From Symbiodinium microadriaticum (lineage: Eukaryota; Sar; Dinophyceae; Suessiales; Symbiodiniaceae), in the NCBI GenBank assembly GCA_001939145.1, contig LSRX01000682.1:7164-71163 (forward strand): DNA of 64,000 bases, in the 5' to 3' direction. A program made the position numbers and the translations under genes. The notes beneath the pieces were generated by a model. It saw only the letters and a program-made list of their open reading frames with translations. It made no database searches and was not told the origin of the DNA. Positions 33,418 to 43,539 of this stretch are shown here, piece after piece. How positions within the stretch are numbered: the first letter of the stretch is position 1; every line of letters begins with the position of its first letter.

Positions 33418-33570
33418 CTACAAGCGCTTGCTTAGAGGCGCCACAGCATCTTCTGAGAGCTTTTGGGTTGATAGCTTCTGTTGGAGCTCCTTGTTCCCTG
33501 GTTCAGGATATACGGTCTTCAGGCACGCTTCAAGGTTCAGCAAAGGTTCAGCACTTGTGGCTGATAACTG
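33418..33570 (-). CDS. Exon-like frame, unknown
   Basis: After TATACAG| the frame LSATSAEPLLNLEACLKTVY continues to QKLSEDAVAPLSKRL. Composition is protein-like but no family is recognised. Confidence 0.25.
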   Translation of the reverse strand, partial: QLSATSAEPLLNLEACLKTVYPEPGNKELQQKLSTQKLSEDAVAPLSKRL

Positions 33571-34179
33571 TATACACGAATGCAAGTGTTTAAAAACCAA
33601 GGTGTGCGGTTCAGCTTAAACAAAGCGACAGAGCTCAAGCGCAACACCTTCTAAAGCAGGAGTGTGTGACGGTCGGGGGGGGTATCGATACAGTTCCTCC
33701 GCGTCGACACATGTGACATCCCTGCAAAGCTTGTTCAGACAAAGTCTATAAAATAGTGACCGGCTGTGGCACTGATGTCTGCTACCATGGCCATCCCGGG
33801 GCTGCGAAGCCTGATAAGTTCTGCTTGTGTCGTAACTAACCTAAACTCCTGCGAGAGACATCCCTTAAATTTGCCCATGAACCCTACTTCTTCTAACGAT
33901 CGCGAGGGAGGAAGGTCTAGCTATCTCCAGCTGAGAAACGCAGGAACTAAAACACTCCAAGGCTATGATTGAAGCTTCGGGTAGCCGTAGACAAGACAGG
34001 GCATTGCAATTCAAAAGGCTTAGGATTTGTGGTCTGCGGAGAGTTCAAGTGGGCTGTCGTGGGCAAAGCTGCACCTGAGGCAACGCTGCCGCAAAGAGAG
34101 TCCGAAGCCTGAAAATGACAATGCCCTGGCCATGGCTAACCCTAAACACTGAAGTCAAAACCTTCAGCCCTGAACCCTA

Positions 34180-34253
34180 CAGTAAACACGCGCCGAAGGC
34201 TCCGAGGTATCCTCTGCGGGCTGCCCATCCGAAGAAGGCTCTCCGGCTGACTC
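34180..34253 (-). CDS. Acidic exon-like piece (ESAGEPSSDGQPAED)
   Basis: After TGCCAG| the frame ESAGEPSSDGQPAEDTSEP runs on with a Tyr-Cys and stops. It resembles the module's lead-in and tail without W-C-x-R-R. Confidence 0.3.
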
Positions 34254-34259
34254 CTGGCA

Positions 34260-36090
34260 CATGAAACTCGGTTTTTAAGGGTTGCAGGATTTGGAATTTT
34301 TTTCCCACCCGCTTCGCTGACTAGGTCGCACTGCAGGGGAAATCCACACTCCAAGACGACGATGACTGTAAGAGCAAAAAGACGGCGGGTCCCAGGCCAC
34401 TGAACTCATACCATGACAGACCGATTAGGCTAGGGAAGGGTAGGAGTACAGCGCGTAGGACTCACCAGGGCCGCTAACTTGATGACGTCCATCGACTAGC
34501 CCGAACAACCCCTTTCAAACCCAGCTCGAAGACTAGTCATCAAGTCACAACTCAACGTATGATACACAGTACAGGAGCAGACGGCCATGGCTTATCAGTA
34601 GTTTGTTACAAACTACGGGCGATTGCCACTTTCAGGCGATCCAGGCTCAAAGAAATTACACCCCCATTATGAAGTCCGAATTAAGTTGTAGGAATTCTAA
34701 ATTACGAATTAAGCAGTCAGTCTCACATGTGAAGCAGATCAGCGAGGCATCAGATGTCCCGGCCAGAAAGGATCTTCATTGCTCGTCGCTATTGGGATCC
34801 CCCATGTTCCGCGACACTCCCAGGTCAGGCACAAAGCATCCCACTGTAAGCAGATATAACGCAGCAGATGAGCACTTCAGAGGCCGGCCTCGAGACCACA
34901 AGATTTAAGCAGCTGCCATGTTCTGTCAGGAAAGTAAATGAACATATATAGCAGAGCCCATGTGTTTTTGGCCCCAGTGGACTTGGGGGTCTCAGAAGTT
35001 CCGCCACGCATGCCCACAACATGAGGGCATTTACGACTTTCGGGAGGATAAAGGGTCCTTCCTACCTGGTGTGGTAGCCGACAACCTCGTCAAAATACAA
35101 GTACAAGCATTGTCCGTCCAGGATTTGGGATTTGGGGTTCAGGGTTTTCCTGCGGCTCCCACATCCTCCCGTGTTATGGTTGATAGCCAAACGGAAGGGG
35201 CTGCGAGCTGCTATTTTCTAGACGTGGGGCTTATAAGGTACGACTTAGGCGGAAGCTGCCATGGACGACTAGACTTAAGCGTCATGAAACCAACTTGTGT
35301 CCAAACAAACTGCTTGTCTTCCCTGCAAGGGCACGGAAACACAACCAAAACACTAAGAAGGGCCTCAACAATTAGAAATTGGGGCTTGACCGAAATTATA
35401 GTATAAGTGCAATACGGAACCCTGAAAGCCAGTTTTGGTAACTATCCTGGCCCCTATACTAAAGCTGTCATGTTACACCCCAAAGTTCGAAACCATAAGG
35501 GTGCCTCATCAGCTCAAGCACGTGTCACAGCCAGGATGAGTCCAGCGACGTGGGCGTAGGGTTTAGGGACTTAGAAATTCGGGGTTTTAGGGTTTAGACA
35601 GGGATTAGGGGCTTCGGGCTTAGGGTTTAAAGTGTAGGGCTATTACTTGTGGATCCAATCTCCTTTTGCTTCCAATTTTTTATCTCTCGCCCAACTAGGA
35701 CTCTTGCAGCTCACGGGGTTTCTGGCGTAGGTCCCATGATTGTGGGATCATAACCTACTATCTTTGCGGTTGAGGACTACAGGGTAAACTTCGGGGATTT
35801 TAGTCCACGTGCCTTAACTCACAACTACAATAGATCCGTCTGGATGCCGCCGGATTCTATGGGGACTACAACACGAAACACAACTTCCAAGACTCTAAGA
35901 CCTGCCAAAGGTCCGACTATAGCTCAACTTAACTTGCTTGATTAGGATTAAAAGGTAATAGTAAGCTGGACTCTTTGGAAATCCCCAAATCCCATGCAGT
36001 TGTCGAAATCCCTCCTAACCCTAAACCCTTACATCCCTAAACCTAAACCCCAAAGGCTAAAACTCTAAACTCAAAATAAGAAACCTCTCC
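34260..36090. other. No supported gene
   Basis: Frames on both strands at 34600-35400 lack recognisable motifs. TTTAGGG words lie at 35560-35640 and CCCTAAACC words near 36020. Confidence 0.3.
35359..35460. mobile_element. MITE-like element (GGGGCCTTAATAATTAGA family), diverged copy
   Basis: AGGGCCTCAACAATTAGAAA, ATTATAGTATAAGTGCAATA, CGGAACCC and GGCCCCTATACTA align with the copies at 27086 and 48728. Confidence 0.6.
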
Positions 36091-36152
36091 TCCGCCACTT
36101 GGCTTCGGCGTGGGCACCAAGCACGTGCTGGCGGATCTTCAGCTCCCTCAAG
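36090..36152 (-). CDS. WC-x-RR exon module, dispersed copy (AWCPRRSQ)
   Basis: After CTTGAG| the frame reads GAEDPPARAWCPRRSQ then VAEER, with the full acidic/WC-x-RR/acidic order. Confidence 0.45.
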
Positions 36153-36220
36153 AGGGTTTAGGGGTTCGGGGTTTAGTGTAGGTTGGGGTTCGCATGGGGC
36201 AGGGGTGTAAGGGTCTAGGG

Positions 36221-36532
36221 TTAAGGTCCAGCTACTTTAGAAATAGGATACTGTAGTCTGAACGCTGTATAACCAATTAGCTGGGCTAGTCTGGGCTTCT
36301 AGGTGTTTTGGGTTTGAGAATCATGTGCGGTGGGCCCAGACGAAGAGACTTCCATGTGTAAAATCCTTAAGTCGGGTTAAGGTCCAGCTACTTTAGAAAT
36401 AGGATACTGTAGTCTGAACGCTGTATAACCAATTAGCTGCTAAAGTCTGGGCTTCTAGGTGTTTTGGGTTTGAGAATCATGTGCGGTGGGCCCAGACGAA
36501 GAGACTTCCATGTGTAAAATCCTTAAGTCGGG
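36221..36532. repeat. 156-bp perfect-phase tandem duplication
   Basis: Two adjacent copies, 36221-36376 and 36377-36532, both starting TTAAGGTCCAGCTACTTTAG and ending CCTTAAGTCGGG. They differ by only a few bases near AATTAGCTG. The duplication looks recent. Confidence 0.95.
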
Positions 36533-36614
36533 GGAGGAAGACAAAAGTCTTAGCGCTCAGACAAAGTTGTGCTTCAGAAAACCTTCTTCAACAAATTCCA
36601 ACAGGAACATGCTG

Positions 36615-36680
36615 CCATGCTCTTCGGCTGTCCTCCGTGGCCACATCTTGCCGCCGGGCGCACCAAGCACAAGCCTCGAG
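36615..36680 (-). CDS. WC-x-RR exon module, dispersed copy (AWCARRQD)
   Basis: The minus frame gives ALEACAWCARRQD then VATEDSRR. The acceptor may be the AG of CTCGAG|. Found about 0.5 kb from the copy at 36090. Confidence 0.4.
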
Positions 36681-37644
36681 TGCCCGGCAGTATCAGAACT
36701 TGTGGCATAGCGGTGGCACTCATTTCGAAAGGGCGGGCTTTTGTGCGACTGGCGACTGTACATTGGTTTCGGATCCGCAATCCTGCCGCGCAAGGACTTT
36801 AGGAGACTCGCTTTGCCACCCGTTACGTCGTTCGAAACCTATATGAGCAACTGTCGGCATGTTGTGGCAGAATCTTCTGCAATCAACTAAAGCTTGATTC
36901 TCAGAGCTTGGCGGGTTGCCAGGCATGTATTGTAGTTAATTCCTGCATTAACCGCCAAACCTCGAAAATTTGGAAGTTAGGGTGCAACAACATAGGCCAT
37001 GCATGAGGCAATCATGTTCTGCGCCTTGGGTTTGTCAGCATCCTCTGGCACATCGCCATCCTGCGAGGCTTTCCACAAAACACCTCACAAAACTCTAATC
37101 CCGAAACTGTAAGAGCCTGTATCCAGATGACACGCTGACTGCTTTAAGGGGTCCGGCGATTGCGGGGAACACATCTGCCAAAGCCCAACTGCAAACCCCA
37201 TATGTTCTTTGGTACCTGCTGGGTTGTTCCTTGTGTGTTTACTTTGAAACATAAACGGCTTAAGTGTTTAGGGGATCTTCCCACTTCTTACTAATCGCGG
37301 TCTCCTGGGACTATAGTTGGAACACAAACAGAAACAGCAAACACACGCTGCTGTCAAAAAACACCACAACAAAGACTGGGGGAGTGCGGGACTAAATCAG
37401 GTCTTGAATCTATCCAAACCTTAAACCCTGGACCCTAAACCCTAGACAATTCCTTAACAAACAGAAATGAGAATAGTCGGAAAAGTTCTGGCAAAGGCAG
37501 TTCGCACTCTTGGGATCTGGGTTCAGGGTGGTCACAAGAAATTTCAACCCCCGGGCCCCCGGGGAAAACGATTCCGTCCTGTATGCTAGTCGGGGGGATG
37601 CCAGTATATAGTGCCGGATCCAGAATTAAGGGCGTAGGTTCCCC

Positions 37645-37720
37645 AGACAAACACGTCCTCGATGGCGCTTCTGCGTGGACACCAACCGTCCGCTGGCTGC
37701 TCTTCAGCTCCCTCGCACTC
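37645..37720 (-). CDS. WC-x-RR exon module, dispersed copy (GWCPRRSA)
   Basis: After GGACAG| the frame reads ECEGAEEQPADGWCPRRSA then IEDVFVW, a complete module. It lies about 0.3 kb downstream (on the minus strand) of the end of the kinase gene. Confidence 0.45.
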
Positions 37721-38060
37721 CTGTCCACATCCCGAAAATCGTGTTGGCCTGAACTCCATCGACCCTGAACCGCCGTAAGGCAAGGCAGAATTTACTACGA
37801 CGGGTAGACGGGGCATTAAGTGCAACAGTGGATGCGATCCTCTCGAAACATCTCTGACTATGGGCTAGAAGGCATAACTACTTTGAAGTGTCGTCTACAG
37901 TCTACAGACCTCGACGCGACTAAGCACCGTCACGGTATGTGACACTGGCTATCCTCTGGTGCGCCCGAGCCCCTATAATGCTCAGGCCCATGGTGCGATC
38001 CCCATCCAGGCTTCAAGTTTCTTCGCTCGCGACGGCAAGATCACATTCAGCAGATCACAT

Positions 38061-39576
38061 TCAGCATTGCTGCAAGGAGCACAAAGTGCACAGGCCATGA
38101 CTCCAGAGCTTCACCGCATCAGCACATGCCGCTGCAGACATGCGCTCCTGTGGCTTTAGCCGGATCAAACTTGCAATGAGATGCGCTGCACACGGAGCGA
38201 CAAAGTCTGGGAGGGTGTATCTTGCCGATTGCAATTGCCTTAACACTCTTGGTAACCAGCAACGGGTGACTAAATCAGTACCAAAACCAAAAGCCATCAA
38301 AATTTCGGAATACGCTAAGTGAATGGACTAGCTGCTGGAATGTCCGAAAAGGTCGTGCGCCCGAAAGCATCTCAAACAAAGTGACTCCCAGCGACCACAA
38401 GTCCGTAAACGGCAGCACATACCCTCGCTGCCCTCCATGTCGTGGCTTGGCAACCATCTCGGCAGCTGCATACACCACAGTTCCAGGGGAACTAGTCAGC
38501 ACCTCACCGGGTGTGAACCAGCAAGCACAGCCGAAGTCGGACACCAACGCAGTCTGGTGGTGAATCAAAACGTTTTCCGGCTTCATGTCTCTGTGCCCGA
38601 TGTTGTGCTCATGAAGATGCGCCACGCCGGCTGCAATGTCTTCGAAGTATCGGAAGGCCAGTCCGAGGGGAAATCGCTGTTCTTTTTCCCGGGAAAGGCA
38701 CTTTGCCATGTCGCCTTGACTGGCATACGGCAACACCTCGGGTCACAAACACTTGACACATGCCTGTGGGGAAGTACTTCGGGCAACGACTAATCCCAAA
38801 AGGTGTCAAACTAGAGCTTGGCGCAATGTAAAGGAAGTCAGGAGTGTCGAGCAATTCCAACATCTGGCAAAGGTTCTTGTGCTTGGCGCTGTCCAAAACA
38901 TCCAGCTCGTTCGCCATCTGCTGGATGTCGCGGATGCCACTCTTCAGAATCCGTTTCACTGCAACTTCTTCTCTCAAGCTGCGGTGTACGCCGTGCTGGA
39001 CGACTCCAAAAGACCTGGAAGCGGTTCTGGTTTCTACTTAGTAATTAATGTGGTGCATCTGAAGAATTAACCACCGCAGTTGCGAAAAAAACTCATGATG
39101 TGCGCACAGGTCGAATGGCTGAGTGCAAACAACAACGACCCTGGACACCAGTGCGCTAGGAATTTTCTTTGCATGTTTGACCAAATCCTAGGGTGTAGAC
39201 CTGTGCAAACGTACGAGGAATGATTTGCCTGCTCTGAAACAGGGGGTACAAGAAACAACCCCCCTAGGTCCGGACTGTACTTGCTGGCCACGACATTGAC
39301 GATGCAGATGTGCAGTCAAGGCTCCCTGTGCCCAATGTAGTATAAAGCATGTAGGGGTCAATCTCACCGCAGCAGCACCAGTCGGACAGAGACCCCCTCG
39401 TTACCCAGTCCAACATGTCCACGCCGAGCTCAATGAACGGCGCAGCATATGTCTGCACGGAGGGAGGCAAGCCCTCCACAAGCAACTTGGTCGTAGCATC
39501 TGCCATCGGATCAAACGTCAGGGCACTCCACGGAACATGACGACGGAGATTGATGAATTGCAGTAGGAATCTCAAC
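38061..39576 (-). CDS. Ser/Thr protein kinase, 4 recognised exons
   Basis: Exons (minus) 39576-39325, 39014-38825, 38736-38333 and 38238-38061 join in phase into about 340 residues ending at TGA. The exon 1/2 join rebuilds the glycine loop LGTGSFGVV. Exon 2 has VAVKRI with the ATP-binding Lys and the helix-C Glu in NELDVL. The exon 2/3 join gives LYIVLPYASQGDM (hinge). Exon 3 holds HRDMKPEN (catalytic loop), DFG (metal binding), GTVVYAAAEM in place of GTxxYxAPE, and DLWSLGVTLFEML. Exon 4 supplies ARYTLP and LKPQERMSA of the C-lobe. Donors are GA, GC and GC; acceptors are CAG, GAG and AAG followed by G. The lobe order resembles CAMK/NEK-type kinases, but the subfamily is not assigned. The true N-terminus is upstream of 39576; frames at 39572-39763 and 39771-39960 are candidates. 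Confidence 0.88.
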
Positions 39577-39770
39577 CTTTAAACATTGTTACAGCAAAAA
39601 CATTGTTACAGCAAATGCAAGCTGTGTCAGAGGCTGCTTCTTGATTCAAAGAAGACAGAACGTCTGTTGCCTCGAACCCCTTCTTCTTACGGTAGAACCT
39701 TTCCGCAAGTGAGAACATGTAGATATGTATGTACAGGCACTCGGATACAACCACCATCGACAACGTGCTT

Positions 39771-39870
39771 TCACATGATCAAATGTTCGTCGTCAACACA
39801 TAGTTCTTCAGGAGACGATCTGAACAGAACGTCGCAACAAGCTCGGAGGAAAACTCCCCCAAAAGCATAT
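39771..39870 (-). CDS. Possible upstream exon of the kinase gene
   Basis: After GTGCAG| the frame gives GLGYAFGGVFLRACCDVLF and SSPEELCVDDEHLIM. Two frames are open here, so both its reality and its link to the kinase are inference. Confidence 0.2.
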
Positions 39871-40349
39871 CCTAAACCCTGCACAAGTACGCACACGCAT
39901 GCCTGCGGTGCTTGGAAAGTCTGCCTCTGAACACAGATCGAGTTTCTTGTTTGGTTCATGCGCTCGTTTGTGCTAGCCCCACGAGCTAAGTTTTCTTCGG
40001 ACTCTTAAGAGGATGCCCCCTTACAGTTGAAGCGGCCCCAGTCGTGCAGCTCCGTGGTAATCATACATCCCCCAAACTATCCTGCAATCAATAACGATAA
40101 GGCTTCACGTCCAGGGTACCCAACTACCAAATGCAAGGTATCTTGAATTTGCTGTGCCTTGCAACGGCCTATATCAAGCCCGCCCCTTCCTGAGGCCCAA
40201 ATACAGGAGCCTAAGAGACTGGAATAACGTTTTGGAACACACTACACTCACTATATATGATCCAAAAGGTTAAGGTTACCTCTTCAGCTACGAAGGTTAG
40301 ACTCCAAAAGCCTCAAACCCCTACAAACCTATGGACACACACACACACA

Positions 40350-40392
40350 CAGCCGGTGTCCTCTGCGGTCCGTCGACGGCAACACCTCGCAA
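40350..40392 (-). CDS. WC-x-RR exon module, decayed copy (RCCRRRTAED)
   Basis: The minus frame RCCRRRTAEDTGC retains C-C-x-R-R and the acidic tail. The lead-in is not acidic. Confidence 0.3.
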
Positions 40393-41234
40393 AGGCCTTC
40401 AGAAGTCTCGAAGCCCCCAGCTTCAAGGGTTTAGGGGTTTTGGGGCTTGCGGGGTTTATGGTCATAGGGTGTTAGGGCTTCGAGGTTCGTACTTAATTCG
40501 GGGCCTAGGAGAATTCGGCATAGCCCATTTTTAATCCTACTGACCTAATGCCAAACTCTCGGCTAGGCTCACATTAAGGGCATCTTAGAATTGAAAAGGA
40601 CTCAGCCTCAAAGCGTCATAAACGCCGAACGTTCCACCTGACATGTTGCGCCGATACATAAGGAGCCCGTAAACGCTCTAAACCCTGAACCCCAAACCGG
40701 TCGAAGGTCGGGGCTTTTATGGGACTTGGGGTTGAGGGCTCCTGGTTTGGTGCACGGTACGACCAATCCCCTCGCTGTAAAGTCCTATGCGAAGTCCTAA
40801 GCCGGCCAGCCCCGAAACTAAAGCCGCCCCCAAGGCCCCAAACACGTCCCAGGTGAAGTTCCCTGGTTACTCTCTTAAAACGGGATGTCACAAGGCTCAA
40901 GCCGTGAGGCCGTGAGGTCTGCACAGTCTCTGGGTTTCCAGAAGTGATGGGGTTTCGGCGTTCACGGTGTAGGGCCTATGCATGAGCTTAAAATGCTATG
41001 ACAACGGATGTTTCCTATGGCCGCCCTCGGGCACCCGTACCCCAAACCCAAGGCCAAAAACCTCAAACCCTAGAGCCTAACAAAGACTCAGTGTAAACCC
41101 TTACAGGACCCCCTCATGAACCCCATAGGAACCCCGAAAGCCACCGTAAAGCGGTCCCGAAAGGAAGCCATAATCATCAGAGACAAGTCTAGCGTCTCCT
41201 TTGGGGTCTCATGCTTCAGACCTCGGCCCCTACC

Positions 41235-41333
41235 TATAGTCTCCATTGTAGTTCCCTTTTTTTGGTTTAACCAATTTTTTTTATTGAGGATCCTAAAAGG
41301 TAACCCCAAAAAGGAACTACAATGGAGACTATA
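41235..41333. mobile_element. MITE-like element (TATAGTCTCCATTG family), copy 2
   Basis: CTATAGTCTCCATTGTAGTTCC and GGAACTACAATGGAGACTAT form near-perfect inverted ends, extending outward as CTACC/GGTAG. An AT-rich loop lies between them. Confidence 0.85.
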
Positions 41334-41539
41334 GGTAGGGTAGCTTTCTGGTCAAGTTTAAGCATTTATAGCCAGGGTCGGGGGACCAAGTTTCGACACT
41401 CATTCTCGCAGACCGGGTTTACGGAATGGCCGTTTTTGTGTAGGGGAATCGGTGTAGGGCTTAGATACCTTAGCCCAAATACCTTAGAAGCCTAAACCCT
41501 GCAGCCTGAATGAAGTATGGGCGACGTGTTCTTACGTAA

Positions 41540-41608
41540 CCCCGCAAACAAGCCCCAAACAGCCTCGCGCATCTTCTGCCCCGCTGTCTGAGATGCAGCG
41601 CCCTGGTC
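41540..41608 (-). CDS. Exon-like piece (DQGAASQTAGQKM)
   Basis: After CTCCTCAG| the frame DQGAASQTAGQKMREAVWGL continues to a stop. AG|GA class, unknown function. Confidence 0.25.
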
Positions 41609-42338
41609 CTGAGGAGACTCGGCTCGTCTCACCCTACCTTGACCCTAGAAGACCTGTAAGCCTTCAGACCATAAACAAAAAGGATGGTCGTTAATAACCT
41701 TGTGGGTTTACAAATATATATTATACTAACGGAGATCGTAGTGATTGCAGTGCAGGGATTAGAGTAGGGCTTGACGGGATTTCGGATAGGAGTTTGAGAA
41801 AGTGAGCGATCCTAATATGGACCGCCAATTGCTAAATCCGTACTGTTGGGTCGCGCAAAAGGCTTCTTGTAACTCGATGAAAGGAAAATGCCGAATCCCT
41901 GTGTACTTCCTACCGAGATTTCCAATCTCACGGCTTCACTGCCGGACAACAGAACAGTTCGGGAGAGTGAGGACCTAGGATTTGATGTTTACATAACCCA
42001 AACAACAAGGGTAAAGAGAACCTGCAGGCGGCTTGGCTAGAAGTAGAGGTCTGCGATGGTTTAAGGATTTAGGAACTTTACTGCCTGAAAGGTTTCTAGT
42101 TCCGTTTCATTAGGCAAAAGCCGTTGGCCAAGAAAGCCTGAGCATGTTCTGGCTGTCATTAGACCACTAGCCGGGAAACGGCTCACCTTTTCGTGGTGGT
42201 AAAACTCGTATAAGAAATACAACATGAATAAAAATATCTAAAGACATTGAATACATGAATCTATAACCAAATATGTGTATGTATATATTCTCTTGATGAT
42301 TTATCCACCGGAAATTGGAAATTACATCATGTACTCAG

Positions 42339-42747
42339 CTAAATCAAACAGCTATGGCCTTCTGACCTAGCTTCCACTTCCGAAGCCCGAAAAGTGAACT
42401 CTTTTTTCGCTTTGGCATCCGGGGAACTCGCTCCTGTCCTGCTAAGCTGCAAGGCCAGGGACTGCAGCAAAGCTGTCGAAAAAGGAAGCTTCTCACTTCT
42501 CATGGTCAGAACAAAGCCTATTGACCGCATGCAGAAATCTCATCAAGGACTGTGTCCGTCGCTGGTCCCGCACCCGAAGGCACCCAAAAACCCAGAAGCC
42601 CTCAACCTCGAGTGTTACAGGGGCTGTCCTCCAGGAAGGCATCGCAACCACAAACGTCTCCCTACTCGTTTTCGACAACCTTTGCAAGCAGTCGTCCGAC
42701 TGAGTCGACTTAGTGTATAAAAATGTTTCTACGGAAGCCCAGGTCAA
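42339..42747 (-). other. Two overlapping protein-like frames, unknown
   Basis: A frame at 42747-42493 starts MTWASVETFLYTK, and a second at 42530-42339 starts MRSIGFVLTMRSEK and ends in VEARSEGHSCLI. Neither has a recognised domain. They could be two exons or chance. Confidence 0.2.
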
Positions 42748-42880
42748 GCATTTATCATTGACAGGACTTGATATGTCTTGTAAAGTCTGTAAGGTTTCAT
42801 GCAGGTTGCATAGGGTGATATGAGGGTCATTCTATGGGCTCAGGGTTGGTGGTTTTGGGCACTCAGATGCCCCCACTGTG

Positions 42881-43012
42881 TGGTGTGGTTCGGGGTTGGG
42901 GTCTGCTGTCAGTCCCTCCGCTCCCCTGTGGTGTGTGGTGTGGTTCGGGGTTGGGGTCTGCTGTCAGTCCCTCCGCTCTCCTGTGGTGTGTGGTGTGGTT
43001 CGCGGTTTGGCG
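42881..43012. repeat. 55-bp tandem repeat, about 2.5 copies
   Basis: TGGTGTGGTTCGGGGTTGGG starts at 42881 and 42936 and, mutated, at 42991: exact 55-bp spacing. Confidence 0.95.
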
Positions 43013-43027
43013 CCCTGGGTGTTTCGA

Positions 43028-43058
43028 AATCGTCATCATCATCATCATCATCATCATG
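43028..43058. repeat. (ATC)n microsatellite
   Basis: TCATCATCATCATCATCATC tract. Confidence 0.95.
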
Positions 43059-43369
43059 CTCCTTTCTTGGGTCAACTGCCACAGGACGCGGACCTGACAG
43101 GAACGCGATCCTGGTGACAGTTGACAGTTGCATGTTCAATACCCTCATGGCAGAATCCTCGGTGGAAAGCGTCCACTGTCACAAGGATCGGGTGTGTTGG
43201 GGACGAGCTCCTCGTGACAGTTAATGGTTTTGGAGCCGCCATGTGCGAGAAGTACACACAGTCACAAGGATTCGGCATAATTGGACCTGGGCGTGCCGGG
43301 TGGGGATGCCATGTGGAGGGGGAGGGGCTCGGCGAACCGAGAACCAGGATCATGCATGTATGTACAGAC

Positions 43370-43415
43370 TTTTTTGTTTGTGTGTGTGTGTGTGTTGTGT
43401 GTGTGTGTGTGTTGC
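43370..43415. repeat. (GT)n microsatellite
   Basis: GTGTGTGTGTGT split by a single TT interruption. Confidence 0.9.
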
Positions 43416-43539
43416 GCGAACAGAAACTAACCTGGGCCTCCATCACCAAGCGGGGTCCAAATGAGACGCCTGGGGCTTCGCCCAGACAGCCGGACAGCTT
43501 CCGAACAGTGGAAAGAGACGAATTAGGGTTTAGTGTTTA

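Noticed and set aside
38700-38760. Apparent 1-base frameshift at VTE-VLPY in the kinase
   Set aside because: The resemblance to a kinase hinge is coincidental; a GC-AG intron ending at ccgAG|GTG gives LYIVLPYASQGD with no frameshift.
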